In this document: one piece after another, positions 17,294-26,364 of the stretch
Layout of the letters: every line of letters starts with the position of its first letter
Numbering within the stretch: the stretch's first letter is position 1
Assembly (NCBI GenBank): GCA_947259575.1
Contig: CAMYMU010000001.1
Span: 62,001-126,000 of the forward strand
Origin: an uncultured Ectothiorhodospiraceae bacterium
GTDB taxonomy: Bacteria > Pseudomonadota > Gammaproteobacteria > UBA6429 > Thiohalophilaceae
DNA: 64,000 nucleotides
Direction of reading: 5' to 3'
Notes under the pieces: generated by a model
Databases searched by the model: none
What the model was told of the DNA's origin: nothing
What the model saw: only the letters and a program-made list of their open reading frames with translations
Translations under genes and position numbers: made by a program

Positions 17294-18214
17294 GTGATCA
17301 AGTCGTCTCAACAGAATAGTTCCTTGCATGATCCTGTTATCGATCAATTTATTGATTCGGTCTGGATGGAACATGGCCTAAGTAAGAATACTTTAACTGC
17401 TTATCGAACCGATCTAAGAAAAACGTCTGAATGGCTAGCCTCGCAGGCCCGAGGTGATTTGATTAATGTGCAACGTACTGACTTGCTCGATTATCTGGCG
17501 GCAAGGAGCGAGGCTCAACATAGCCCGAGAAGCACCGCGCGCTTACTCTCAACTTTACGACGTTTTTATTCCTACTGTCATCGCCATGCATTGATAGGTG
17601 AAGATCCGACCCGACTATTATCAGCCCCTAAACTCGGTAGACCTCTACCTGACGCACTGACAGAAGATGAAGTGGAACGTTTACTGTCATCACCGGATAC
17701 CCGTACCCCCATCGGTATTCGTGATCGAACTATGCTGGAGTTGCTCTATGCGACGGGTCTACGTGTCTCTGAATTGGTTAGCTTATGTGACAGTCAATTG
17801 AATTTACGACAGGGTGTATTGCGCGTTACTGGTAAAGGCGAAAAAGAACGCCTGGTCCCGCTAGGGGAAGAGGCGATTGCCTGGCTTGAAAAATATCAAA
17901 AACAAGTCCGACCCGAATTGGTGCAGGACAGCTCGGCGAAGGAGCTATTCCTGACCAATCGGAAGCAAGGCATGACGCGTCAGGCCTTTTGGTATTTGAT
18001 CAAACGTTATGCAAAAAAAGAAGATATACGTTCACATCTTTCACCCCATACCTTGCGTCATGCCTTTGCGACGCATTTATTAAACCATGGCGCCGATTTA
18101 CGTGCCGTGCAGATGCTGTTGGGGCATAGCAACATTTCGACCACCCAAATTTACACCCATGTTGCCAAGGCTCGCCTGAAGGCATTACATGCTCAACATC
18201 ACCCCAGAGGCTGA
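17294..18214 (+). CDS. xerD: site-specific tyrosine recombinase XerD
   Basis: XerD works with XerC at dif to resolve chromosome dimers, activated by FtsK. The 306-residue protein has the N-terminal SAM-like core-binding domain (FIDSVWMEHGLSKNTLTAYRTDL) and the catalytic domain with the R-K-HxxR-H-Y set: ATGLRVSEL (R about 157), HTLRHAFATHLLNHGADLRA, LLGHSNISTTQIYTH (tyrosine about 287). The GTG at 17294 is the likely start. xerD followed by dsbC is also the E. coli order. Confidence 0.96.
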   Translation: MIKSSQQNSSLHDPVIDQFIDSVWMEHGLSKNTLTAYRTDLRKTSEWLASQARGDLINVQRTDLLDYLAARSEAQHSPRSTARLLSTLRRFYSYCHRHALIGEDPTRLLSAPKLGRPLPDALTEDEVERLLSSPDTRTPIGIRDRTMLELLYATGLRVSELVSLCDSQLNLRQGVLRVTGKGEKERLVPLGEEAIAWLEKYQKQVRPELVQDSSAKELFLTNRKQGMTRQAFWYLIKRYAKKEDIRSHLSPHTLRHAFATHLLNHGADLRAVQMLLGHSNISTTQIYTHVAKARLKALHAQHHPRG

Positions 18215-18324
18215 TGTCTCGGTCCCAATAGTCAGTTATTTTGCCTGAATTGATGAACTTCAACAGTTTTTGTACATCAATGTATATATAATGCCGCCAG
18301 CATGAATGATCACAGGTAGTCCTA

Positions 18325-19470
18325 ATGAACAAATTTACAGTTATTTTTGGCACAATTCTTTTAAGTACCACCACCGTTACTTTTGCGGGTATTGAGCAAA
18401 TAAATTCTCCTCAATCTGCTCAAGACACTGCTGTGGAAAGCACGGCGGCTGTTGCCCCGAATAACCTTGTCGTAAAACAGGGTGATATGTTGTGGGATAT
18501 CGCAAGTCAAATGCGCCCCAGTGAAAAATTTTCTGTTTATCAGGTCATGATTGCGCTTTTGGAGACGAATCCAGCTGCATTTATCAATGGCAATCCAAAT
18601 AATTTAATTGCCGGTGCCAGCCTGACTCTGGCCCCTTCTGTTTTGGCCACGATTGATCGTAATCAGGCGTTCCAACGTTTCCAACAGGCAGTGGCTAGTG
18701 CGAAACAGAGTCAACCTTCACCAAGACCAGCGGATCAGGCGAAGCCAGTTGAACAGGCACAACAAATACCACAGACAAAGCCAACAAGTGAGTCTGCCAC
18801 GGTGAGCCAGGCAGATGCGCTCGCGAACATAAAAAAAAGAATTCAAAATGAATTGCAAGCTGAGGCAACGTCTATTAAACAAACGCCAATTGCCGGCCTG
18901 TATGAAGTGACCGTTCCTCCCAGAGTATTTTATATCTCAGAGAATGGTCAGTATGTACTGACTGGCGATATGATTGACCTCAAAAATAGTATCAACTTGA
19001 GTCAAGGGGTACGTGATAATGCTCGGGTTGCGTCGATTGAGAATATCGGTGAAGAAAACATGATCGTATTCTCACCTGCGAAAGTTAAGCACACCGTCAC
19101 CATTTTTACTGATATCGATTGTGGCTACTGTCGTAAGTTGCATAATGAGATGGCGAGTTATAACAAACTGGGCATCAAAGTACGTTATTTAGCTTATCCG
19201 CGTGCCGGGATTGGTTCACCGTCTTACAACAAGGCAGTCACGGTCTGGTGTTCGGATGATAAGAAACAGGCAATGACAGATTCTAAAAATGGTAAGGCTT
19301 TGTCACCAAAGAACTGTGATAACCCTGTTGCAAAACAAATGGCATTAGGCAAGGGCCTTGGTGTGAACGGTACTCCTGCGATTGTGCTTGCAAACGGCCA
19401 GATTTATCCGGGTTATGCACCTGCAGATAAACTACTGCAGGTTATTGAACAGGTAAACGCAACTAAATAA
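18325..19470 (+). CDS. dsbC: DsbC-type disulfide isomerase with N-terminal FimV/LysM-like domain
   Basis: A 381-residue exported protein with three parts. A signal peptide (about 1-21) is followed by a FimV N-terminal/LysM-like module at about 46-105 (NNLVVKQGDMLWDIASQMRP, then NPAAFINGNPNNLIAGASL), which in FimV/TspA proteins is a peptidoglycan-binding segment. A Pro/Gln-rich linker (about 125-160) leads to a complete DsbC: dimerisation domain (about 165-250) and thioredoxin fold with C266-G-Y-C269 and a cis-Pro loop GVNGTPAIVL. DsbC, about 216 residues when mature in E. coli, shuffles wrong disulfides in the periplasm. The xerD-dsbC order supports orthology; the added domain suggests cell-wall tethering. 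No stop or frameshift separates the parts. Confidence 0.92.
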   Translation: MNKFTVIFGTILLSTTTVTFAGIEQINSPQSAQDTAVESTAAVAPNNLVVKQGDMLWDIASQMRPSEKFSVYQVMIALLETNPAAFINGNPNNLIAGASLTLAPSVLATIDRNQAFQRFQQAVASAKQSQPSPRPADQAKPVEQAQQIPQTKPTSESATVSQADALANIKKRIQNELQAEATSIKQTPIAGLYEVTVPPRVFYISENGQYVLTGDMIDLKNSINLSQGVRDNARVASIENIGEENMIVFSPAKVKHTVTIFTDIDCGYCRKLHNEMASYNKLGIKVRYLAYPRAGIGSPSYNKAVTVWCSDDKKQAMTDSKNGKALSPKNCDNPVAKQMALGKGLGVNGTPAIVLANGQIYPGYAPADKLLQVIEQVNATK

Positions 19471-19492
19471 AGCCAACTAAATAACCCCAGTA

Positions 19493-22400
19493 CTAATCAA
19501 TAGCAATCTCAATACACTTTGACAGGGCGGTGAAGATCACAAAGGTCTTGATTGATCGTCCTGGGTAGCGTTCGGGGAAAAGTAGGGCGATACCCTCTTT
19601 ATATAATGAAAGCTGTGAGCGAAACTGGTTCGCTAGCTTTTCAAGATCTTCATTTCTATCGATTAGGTGAGTTTTGTAATCGATAACAAATATTTCGTTT
19701 TCTGTAATCACCAGTCGATCGATAATACCATTTACGATGGTCTCTCCCTTATTGAAATATACCGGGACTTCACTATAGGCTGCCTGATAACGATCATCAT
19801 TAAAATACTCAGGGAATTGCTTGATAGTTTGTTCTGCCTGTTGCCAGCATTGAACCAGGTAATCCTGTTGTCCATCGAGCTGATGTTTTCGGCAGAATTG
19901 TTTTAATGACAGATTAGGTTGCTTGCTCAACAACTCGATCATTTGATGGATAAGAATGCCGCGTTCGCGGTTTCCAATTGAAGTAAAAATTGTTTCTGCT
20001 GGTAGCCTTGCAGTAGAGCGTGGTTCATTTGGTAGCTTACTTGGTGTGATATCTACCTGCCGTGCCACTAACTGAATGGATTGCTGTAAGCGCGGTTCAA
20101 ATTTTAGTTCTGGCATTGCTGGTGCCGTTTTAAGTATAGGTTTGTTTGTATCGCCTTTATGCATTTCCAGGAGGTGTTCCTGAGCTAATTTATCGTTGGC
20201 AATATCATAGCGGTGACGGATTTGCTCATACCAGCCTGCAGATTTTCCTGAACCCGAAATATAAAGGTACTGTTGAGCACGTGTAACGGCTACATAAAGA
20301 AGATTTGCCTCTTCTTGCGATTCCTTTTTATTGTTTTCATCCAGCAGCATTTCACAATGTTTATTCGGGTAAGGCGAAGAAGGCGAGATTAAAAACTCCT
20401 GCGGATAACTTCCCCCCTGGTTCTCATGACTACTAGCAGCAGAATCGTTATTTTGGTTTAGCGGCCAGTCGATTAAGACTGAGGCACCGCCGCGATTTCG
20501 TTTAGTCGTAGTAGCATCGAGTAGCAATACGACAGGAGATTCAAGACCTTTTGATTCATGAATCGTTAGTATTCTGACACGATTACCATCACTGTTACTG
20601 GCTGGTTGATCAGGGGCCTCTTGATCCTGTTGTTTTAATAAGCGTAGCCAGGCTAGAAAACGCGTCAGGCTAGGGTAACGCCCACTATCATTTTCTAGTG
20701 CTAACTCGATGAAACGAGTCAGGTTTGCCTGAACCCTGGATTGCAGGTGGTCCGGGTAGTTGGCTTTATAACGTTCAAGGACGTTAGCTTCGCTATAAAT
20801 TCTGTCCAACAGATCATGTACGGGTAGAGTGTCGGTACATTTCATCCAGTTTTGTAAATGAAAGGCGGCTCTTGCTAATGGTGTATTGTCGGTCGGAGAA
20901 GTTTTGGCCGAAGTGGGGTACAGATCAAGAATTGTTTCGAACCAGTTTGGGTGATCGACTAGTGAATATAAGTCTTGCTCTGTTGCAGAAAATAATGGCG
21001 AACGTAACACACCCGCTAACGCGTGGTTATTAACTGGTGTGATTAACCACTGCAATAGATTCACCATATCTCTTATTTCAAGACTATCGAGTAAGGTGCC
21101 ACGTTCAGTACCCATGTAAGGGATATGTGCTTCACGTAGGGCACGTTCATAATCTGCGGCATGGGTGCGATTACGCAACAGGATCATAATGTCACCAAAG
21201 TCAACGTAGCGAGCCTGATCACCTTCGTTAATGGTTAGCTTGCTGTCAATCACATCAGATATTTTTCCTGCCGCAATCTGTGCCTCAAGCAGATGCTCCG
21301 AGTCAGTTGTCGTGACTGGGTTTTTAAGTGGGTTGCGAAATTCAAGCGGTTCTTTATTGTTTTTTGAATCCTTGAGGGATAAGGGTAGTAACTCAACAGT
21401 ACCATTTAGTCTTGTCTTGACAGTAGAGTGCGTCTGGAAATCATTTAGTGGTATTGTTTCGTTATCTTCAAATAGATGATTGACAAAGTCGATAATGGCC
21501 GGTGACGATCGGTAGGAACGAGATAGATATTGTTTATCTGCATCCAGGTTTTTTTCAATCCAGAGACTTGCTGCATCAAACAGTTTTGGTTCTGCACGAC
21601 GGAAACGGTAAATAGACTGTTTGCTATCACCAACAAACAGCACACTTCGTTGTCGATCCTGTTTCGCAGCAGCTAGTTCTCTTAGCAATGGTAAGACAAG
21701 TTGCCACTGAGTTTGATTAGTGTCCTGAAATTCATCAATTAATAAATGATCGATGCGCTGATCAATTTTGTACTGGATCCAATCAGCATGATCGGATGTG
21801 TTCAACAAACGGAAACACTGCCATTCGAGATCTGAAAAGTCTAAATGACGGTGATTGTATTTTATTTTTTGATATTTCTCGACGAAGGTATTGCCAGCAT
21901 GCAACCAGGCACGAGTCAGTGACAAGGTTTCGATTGCATGGATGTCTTGTCTAACGGCAATCAGTTTTTCACATTGAGACTCATGTAACTGTAGAAATAT
22001 CTGGCAACCGTCGGCGCCTAAACTTTTTAGTAGTGCCTTTGATTCCTTTCGTGCGCGAGCAGAGTGGCTTTTCGTAAAAAAAGCGCTCCAGACTTTTTCA
22101 AGCCGTACTGAACTGTCATTTTGATCGTTCAAGGCCTCTTCAGTAGATTGTCCCGATGTTTTGTGTTCTGCTGTTTTATGTTTTGCCAGTAATGCTATAA
22201 ATTGAGTCAGTTCATTCCTGTTTTGTTCATCTGAAAAATAAGTCTCAATCGGATCCCTAATCGGATTCTCATCAGAACTTATGCCAAGTTTTTCTGCGAG
22301 CTGGTTGCAGTGTTGCTCAATGTTGAAATCGGGTTGGCTCGTTAACGCCCACCATTCACTGCGCGCGGCGTTGAATTTATTGAGCACAGCGCGGGTCTCG

Positions 22401-22939
22401 GTGGTGCCGAGTCGGGTCAGTAATACGTCAAAGTGTTCAGCGATGGGCAATGAGGGGTTTCGGGTCAACTCATTTTCGAGATTATTCCAGGCTTCGTCGA
22501 TTAAATAGGCTGTCCGCTCAACTAGCTCAAAGCCGGGCGGGATATCCGCTTCCATCGGAAAGCGGCGTAGTAAATCCTGGCAAAAAGCGTGAAAGGTTGT
22601 TGTTCGAACACCCAAGTTGGCGTGCAGTAAGGATTCATATAGATTTCTAGCACAGCGGCGGTGTTGATCATTCGCGCTGAGGTTAAATGTGCTCTCAAGC
22701 AGGTTATTGAGTTCATCATCGGGCGCTATTGCTAATTCGTAGACTCGTTCTAAAAGACGTTCCTGCATTTCTGATGCAGCTTTTCTGGTGAAAGTTATCG
22801 CCAGAATGGAGGCAGGCTCAGCACCCTGGATCAACAGGCGTACCATATGGCTAACCAGGTGATAAGTCTTGCCACTCCCTGCCGAGGCGTGAACGGAATG
22901 GTACTGGTTCGCACTATTTTTTGACGGATTGGTCGACAT
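19493..22939 (-). CDS. UvrD/RecB-type helicase-nuclease (AddA-like)
   Basis: An 1148-residue UvrD-superfamily helicase with a C-terminal nuclease. Walker A is VHASAGSGKTYHLV near residue 17; further helicase motifs are HLLIDEFQDTNQTQW (motif II, about 400), FVGDSKQSIYRFRRAEP (motif III), LTIHESKGLESPVVLLLDA and LLYVAVTRAQQYLYISG (motifs V-VI). The nuclease site reads IVNGIIDRL...FVIDYKTHL near residues 1085-1110, the RecB/AddA PD-(D/E)XK pattern. With the upstream AddB-like gene it should process double-strand breaks for RecA loading. The start ATG at 22939 abuts the candidate regulatory RNA; the 421-bp gap from AddB is unusually long for this pair. Confidence 0.92.
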   Translation of the reverse strand: MSTNPSKNSANQYHSVHASAGSGKTYHLVSHMVRLLIQGAEPASILAITFTRKAASEMQERLLERVYELAIAPDDELNNLLESTFNLSANDQHRRCARNLYESLLHANLGVRTTTFHAFCQDLLRRFPMEADIPPGFELVERTAYLIDEAWNNLENELTRNPSLPIAEHFDVLLTRLGTTETRAVLNKFNAARSEWWALTSQPDFNIEQHCNQLAEKLGISSDENPIRDPIETYFSDEQNRNELTQFIALLAKHKTAEHKTSGQSTEEALNDQNDSSVRLEKVWSAFFTKSHSARARKESKALLKSLGADGCQIFLQLHESQCEKLIAVRQDIHAIETLSLTRAWLHAGNTFVEKYQKIKYNHRHLDFSDLEWQCFRLLNTSDHADWIQYKIDQRIDHLLIDEFQDTNQTQWQLVLPLLRELAAAKQDRQRSVLFVGDSKQSIYRFRRAEPKLFDAASLWIEKNLDADKQYLSRSYRSSPAIIDFVNHLFEDNETIPLNDFQTHSTVKTRLNGTVELLPLSLKDSKNNKEPLEFRNPLKNPVTTTDSEHLLEAQIAAGKISDVIDSKLTINEGDQARYVDFGDIMILLRNRTHAADYERALREAHIPYMGTERGTLLDSLEIRDMVNLLQWLITPVNNHALAGVLRSPLFSATEQDLYSLVDHPNWFETILDLYPTSAKTSPTDNTPLARAAFHLQNWMKCTDTLPVHDLLDRIYSEANVLERYKANYPDHLQSRVQANLTRFIELALENDSGRYPSLTRFLAWLRLLKQQDQEAPDQPASNSDGNRVRILTIHESKGLESPVVLLLDATTTKRNRGGASVLIDWPLNQNNDSAASSHENQGGSYPQEFLISPSSPYPNKHCEMLLDENNKKESQEEANLLYVAVTRAQQYLYISGSGKSAGWYEQIRHRYDIANDKLAQEHLLEMHKGDTNKPILKTAPAMPELKFEPRLQQSIQLVARQVDITPSKLPNEPRSTARLPAETIFTSIGNRERGILIHQMIELLSKQPNLSLKQFCRKHQLDGQQDYLVQCWQQAEQTIKQFPEYFNDDRYQAAYSEVPVYFNKGETIVNGIIDRLVITENEIFVIDYKTHLIDRNEDLEKLANQFRSQLSLYKEGIALLFPERYPGRSIKTFVIFTALSKCIEIAID

Positions 22940-22978
22940 GGCTATAGCTTAACAGTTCTTTTTCCATCAGAAACATTC

Positions 22979-22996
22979 TGTAACCAAATGTCTGAC
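22979..22996 (+). promoter_or_regulatory. weak GacA/UvrY-box-like sequence
   Basis: TGTAACCAAATGTCTGAC keeps the left half (TGTAA) of the TGTAAG-N6-CTTACA element that activates RsmY/Z/CsrB genes, but the right half is poor. It lies about 50 bp before the predicted RNA start. Low confidence on its own. Confidence 0.2.
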
Positions 22997-23022
22997 CTTT
23001 TCGCGCAGACTCTTGTTATGAT
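22992..23022 (+). promoter_or_regulatory. promoter of the CsrB/RsmZ-like RNA
   Basis: An extended -10 element TGT-TATGAT (23014-23022; five of six bases of TATAAT) is preceded by CTGACC (22992-22997) as a partial -35, spaced 19 bp. The predicted start is near 23029-23030, just before the first GGA-loop hairpin. Confidence 0.5.
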
Positions 23023-23104
23023 TACCGCGCTCAAAGGTTGGTCGATATCAACACACAACGGAGCGTGTGTTGGCATCGAATAATTTAATGGGTTCGTTAC
23101 CATT

Positions 23105-23153
23105 AATTCTTTAACTGAATTCTTCACTGAATTCTGCACCGAATTCTTCACAG
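23105..23153. repeat. four tandem 12-13 bp units inside the RNA candidate
   Basis: Imperfect copies of AATTCTTCACTG start at 23105, 23118, 23130 and 23142. They carry no GGA, so they separate the first GGA hairpin from the GGA-dense 3' part of the RNA. Confidence 0.8.
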
Positions 23154-23295
23154 GGAAACGTGAATCCAGGCGGGATTGCCTGATAAGGAAGACCTAAGGA
23201 ACACAAGCAGCGGCAGGATGCTGAAATGGACGTTTAAGAGCCAAAATATCTGCAGGGAATAAAAGCGGGCGGGAGGGCCTGAAAGGTGATTAAGG

Positions 23296-23322
23296 AAGCG
23301 GCTGATTAGTCGCTTTTTTTTT
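23296..23322 (+). terminator. intrinsic terminator of the CsrB/RsmZ-like RNA
   Basis: AAGCGGCT (23296-23303), GATT loop, AGTCGCTT (23308-23315): an 8-bp stem with one G-T pair, followed by an uninterrupted T-run to 23322. It is oriented for plus-strand transcription although no plus-strand protein gene lies upstream. Confidence 0.85.
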
Positions 23323-23360
23323 GCGTCATATTTTTTAGACATCCGACCCTGTTTTAGCAT

Positions 23361-26282
23361 TTAGTCCTGCCAGGTGCCGCAGCGGCACAAGCTGATCATG
23401 TCGCAGTGATTGCAGACTTTACTGTTTTCCCAGGCAGGTAATTCTTGCCCTTGTTCCAGGGAGCTGACCATTTCCTGTAAGCGATCTAGCACATTGCCTG
23501 CAAGAACAGACAATTCATCAGTGTTTAGTGGAAACATGGCCTGAAAATTTTTATCTTTGCCTAGCGCGAGGTAGCCGGCTGAATTGATAGGCATCTTGTC
23601 TGGCTCGGTTAGCAATGCATAAAAAGGGAGTTGAACCTGTTCGCCGGCGAGCACATCTTTTTTGCTGGGAAGTTGTCCCGTTTTATAATCAATGACTTCA
23701 TAATGCGCATCCTCACAATCAATACGATCGAGGCGTCCCTTAAGGGTAATACCTGTTGGTAGAGTACGTTCCAGTTTTTCTTCGGTGTGTATTATGCGCG
23801 CGTTCTGTTTGCTTGATATGTGCCAATCAATATAGGTAGGAATGACATTCAGCCATTGGTGATACCAGCCTTTGTGAATGTAATTCTCCTTCATATCATA
23901 TTCAAACACGGCAGCGGCAATCTCTTGCATCATGTCGATGGCTGCCTGACGCTGTTCAAAAGTTATTGATTCCTGGAATGGACCGGGTAAGTAGCTGACA
24001 TCAGAGTGGAAGGCCTGTAGGCACAGATGGACGCGCTCACCATATTCTCTTTGAGATAAGGCTAATTGTATTTCTTCCGGTGGTCGTAGTTTTAAACACT
24101 GTGCGGCAAAAAACTGGTACGGGCAATTCATCAGCTGTTGATAACTGCTCGCAGAAAAAGTATGCGGTACCAGTTTGTCTGTTAAGACTGGTCTGGCTTG
24201 AGCTTGTTTTTTAGGTAACGATGTTGTGTCACAGCGGATGACCTGTGTTGATTGTTGCACTATGCGTTGTTCAAGTTCTGTTGCGCGAAGCGTTTCTTCA
24301 GGTTTATTTCCATAGGCGATTTGGTGAAACTGTTGTATTGCGGCTAACCACGGGCTGACAATGACAGGCTCACCATCTTGTTCGCTGCGGTAGGTTAATA
24401 ATATGGACTCAGAGCTATATAATAGATCAGTAAACTGTCGCAGCCGTTGCTCGCGAAAGTGATCATGGCCAGGTAAGCCAAGTTGACTGCGAACCTGATT
24501 ATTAAAAAACTGACTAACCGGTGCCGTACCTGGCATGGCATCTTGTTCAAGCCCTGCGATAATGAGCCCATCGAATTGCTGGAAGCCAGTTTGTGAAAGG
24601 TTAAAAAGGCGAACGGTATTATCAGTACTTTGTGGTTGAAAGTATCGACTTTCGAAGTTTCGACCCAGCCAGGCGCGAAAGTGAGTCCAGTTAGCGACTA
24701 AAGGTTGAGTGTTTGCAGCCAGGACCATTTCATCCAGTAATTGTAAAATTATCTGCCCGGCATCATCGTCTTGCAAGTTGGCTGACATACCCAATTGTTC
24801 CAAGGTAGTGAGTAAGGCAGTGATCAACTCACTAATCTCTATTTTTTTTCTGTTCAGGTCCCGCAAAGGCTGGGTGGCTTGCTGAATATCATCGAGTAGT
24901 TTTAAAAGCTGCTCGGGTGAAAATTGCCAGATATCCTGTAGCCGTTCTTTACGACTAGTTATGGCATGTTGGTACCGTGACAGATTATTGGTGACCTGCT
25001 CGTTTTGGATAATGTCGTGCTCAAGCCGGTAGACCAGTTTCTTTAATAATTGCTGATCTTGATCAGGAAATAACAGCCCTGATTTCAATAGATCGAGAAG
25101 TGCATCCTTATCGAAATCTTCTTCTATGCAGAGTAGTAATGATTCAATACTGGCGGCGGCACGTGTTGTTGCGAGAGTCCAGCCAGCCGCGTCCTGTAGT
25201 TGGATATCTGCTCGTTCAAGTAAGGCGCGCAGTCGCCTGGCAAGCAGTCGATTCTCTGTAACGATTGCAATCTGGCGTTTGCCATCCAGTAACCAACGGC
25301 GTATTTGTGTATCGACAGCGTGTATTTGTTGTTCTGCATTATGCGCATCATAGATCTCGATACGATCTTTGAGTGGACTGTGCGAATGTTGCTTCGCAAA
25401 TTGTTCAGCCCGCTCTGTTATCTGCGGCTGACGTGAAAAGATAGTTGTAATCGCGCGTTGGTATTCATCGTTGTTGGCTTGTGATGAAACTGAGACGTCT
25501 AATTGTTTTTGCAAACGATACAAACGATCTTCATTACGACAGTCACCCTCTGGGCTATGCGGTGTACCCTGGATCCACAAATGGACACGCTCATGTTGTA
25601 ATAGTTGTGTAAGCCATATCTGCTGAGTTGAGTAGTCAGGTTCAAAACCAATCAAATGCACCTGGTGGTTTTTAAAGTCAAAGTTAAGACTATTATTGAG
25701 TGCCAGGATGTGTGCGCTGACTGAATCACAATATCCCTGTGCCTGTAATTGTTCATGCCAGGCATACCAGAGTTGATGTATCAGCTCAGCTTCTTGTTGT
25801 AATCCCGAAAAATGATGTTGACCCGTTTTATACCATTCACTCAGTTGTTGGTTGAAAGTATCAAGATCACTGGCTATCTCTATCTGGTTAAGCGTTAATT
25901 CGTCGAACAATTGCAAAAGGTTATCAGCCAACGACCATGGGTTGGCCTGTTTTAGCAATCCTGGTGCAGCCAGGAGTGCTTCGACAAGAATTAATAAACG
26001 AATTTGATCATCACAGATATTCAAATCATCGGGAATGAAATCTTGTAACCACTGATCAACTGTATAGAAGTAAGGCCCAAGCAGTGCCTGTTGTTGCTTT
26101 TGCGTTGCCGCATCTAATAGAGCGCCTCGAAGCGCGGGGGTCAGGCGTGAATCTTTGGTGATGATATGTACCCGGGTCAGATCCGGAGACTCGATCGTTG
26201 TCGACAGAATCTGTTCGGCAATTGTCGCCAGGGCAGATTGCCCATGTGCTAGAAAATGTATGTTTTGTTTGGCCGCAGACAT
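23361..26282 (-). CDS. AddB-like PD-(D/E)XK nuclease, recombination/repair
   Basis: A 973-residue protein of the AddB-like 'probable DNA repair protein' group. The N-terminal two-thirds is a degenerate helicase-like scaffold; the C-terminal nuclease shows LKGRLDRIDCEDAHYEVIDYKTG (about 850-875) with the QLPFYALL helix. Cysteines for an Fe-S staple are present: C in MNCPYQFFAAQCLKL (about 720) and CNHCDMISLC at the very end. Paired with the AddA-like protein it would resect broken DNA ends. I start at the ATG at 26282; an in-frame TTG two codons upstream is unlikely. The next gene in the transcript direction is AddA, beyond the RNA locus. Confidence 0.9.
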   Translation of the reverse strand: MSAAKQNIHFLAHGQSALATIAEQILSTTIESPDLTRVHIITKDSRLTPALRGALLDAATQKQQQALLGPYFYTVDQWLQDFIPDDLNICDDQIRLLILVEALLAAPGLLKQANPWSLADNLLQLFDELTLNQIEIASDLDTFNQQLSEWYKTGQHHFSGLQQEAELIHQLWYAWHEQLQAQGYCDSVSAHILALNNSLNFDFKNHQVHLIGFEPDYSTQQIWLTQLLQHERVHLWIQGTPHSPEGDCRNEDRLYRLQKQLDVSVSSQANNDEYQRAITTIFSRQPQITERAEQFAKQHSHSPLKDRIEIYDAHNAEQQIHAVDTQIRRWLLDGKRQIAIVTENRLLARRLRALLERADIQLQDAAGWTLATTRAAASIESLLLCIEEDFDKDALLDLLKSGLLFPDQDQQLLKKLVYRLEHDIIQNEQVTNNLSRYQHAITSRKERLQDIWQFSPEQLLKLLDDIQQATQPLRDLNRKKIEISELITALLTTLEQLGMSANLQDDDAGQIILQLLDEMVLAANTQPLVANWTHFRAWLGRNFESRYFQPQSTDNTVRLFNLSQTGFQQFDGLIIAGLEQDAMPGTAPVSQFFNNQVRSQLGLPGHDHFREQRLRQFTDLLYSSESILLTYRSEQDGEPVIVSPWLAAIQQFHQIAYGNKPEETLRATELEQRIVQQSTQVIRCDTTSLPKKQAQARPVLTDKLVPHTFSASSYQQLMNCPYQFFAAQCLKLRPPEEIQLALSQREYGERVHLCLQAFHSDVSYLPGPFQESITFEQRQAAIDMMQEIAAAVFEYDMKENYIHKGWYHQWLNVIPTYIDWHISSKQNARIIHTEEKLERTLPTGITLKGRLDRIDCEDAHYEVIDYKTGQLPSKKDVLAGEQVQLPFYALLTEPDKMPINSAGYLALGKDKNFQAMFPLNTDELSVLAGNVLDRLQEMVSSLEQGQELPAWENSKVCNHCDMISLCRCGTWQD

Positions 26283-26364
26283 GGCCAATGAGTATATCAG
26301 TAATTAAATAACTTCCTGCACCGATTCGCTCATTTGCTGACCTGGTCAGCCAGGAGCGGGCGGT

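Larger units (their letters stand above)
23029..23322 (+). ncRNA. CsrB/RsmZ-type CsrA-sequestering regulatory RNA (candidate)
   Basis: The plus strand between the AddA-like and AddB-like genes reads like a CsrA-titrating RNA of about 294 nt. Nine GGA motifs occur between 23154 and 23296 (at 23154, 23173, 23187, 23198, 23216, 23228, 23256, 23272, 23294) plus one at 23060. Several sit in hairpin loops: CAACACAC-AACGGAGC-GTGTGTTG (23049-23072), CAGGC-GGGATT-GCCTG (23167-23182) and CAGC-GGCAGGAT-GCTG (23208-23223). It ends in an intrinsic terminator and has an extended -10 promoter upstream. GGA in loops is the known CsrA/RsmA binding signature; csrA itself is at 39.5 kb. In Pseudomonas, rsmZ neighbours fdxA, which is 3 kb away here. 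The 5' end and family membership are inferred. Confidence 0.8.

Noticed and set aside
22942-23360. Two chained minus-strand ORFs (69 and 70 codons) filling the gap between the AddB-like and AddA-like genes
   Set aside because: They have no recognisable domain, low-complexity NSVK repeats caused by the DNA repeat, and lie antisense to the GGA-rich RNA with its terminator. The RNA explains the sequence better.
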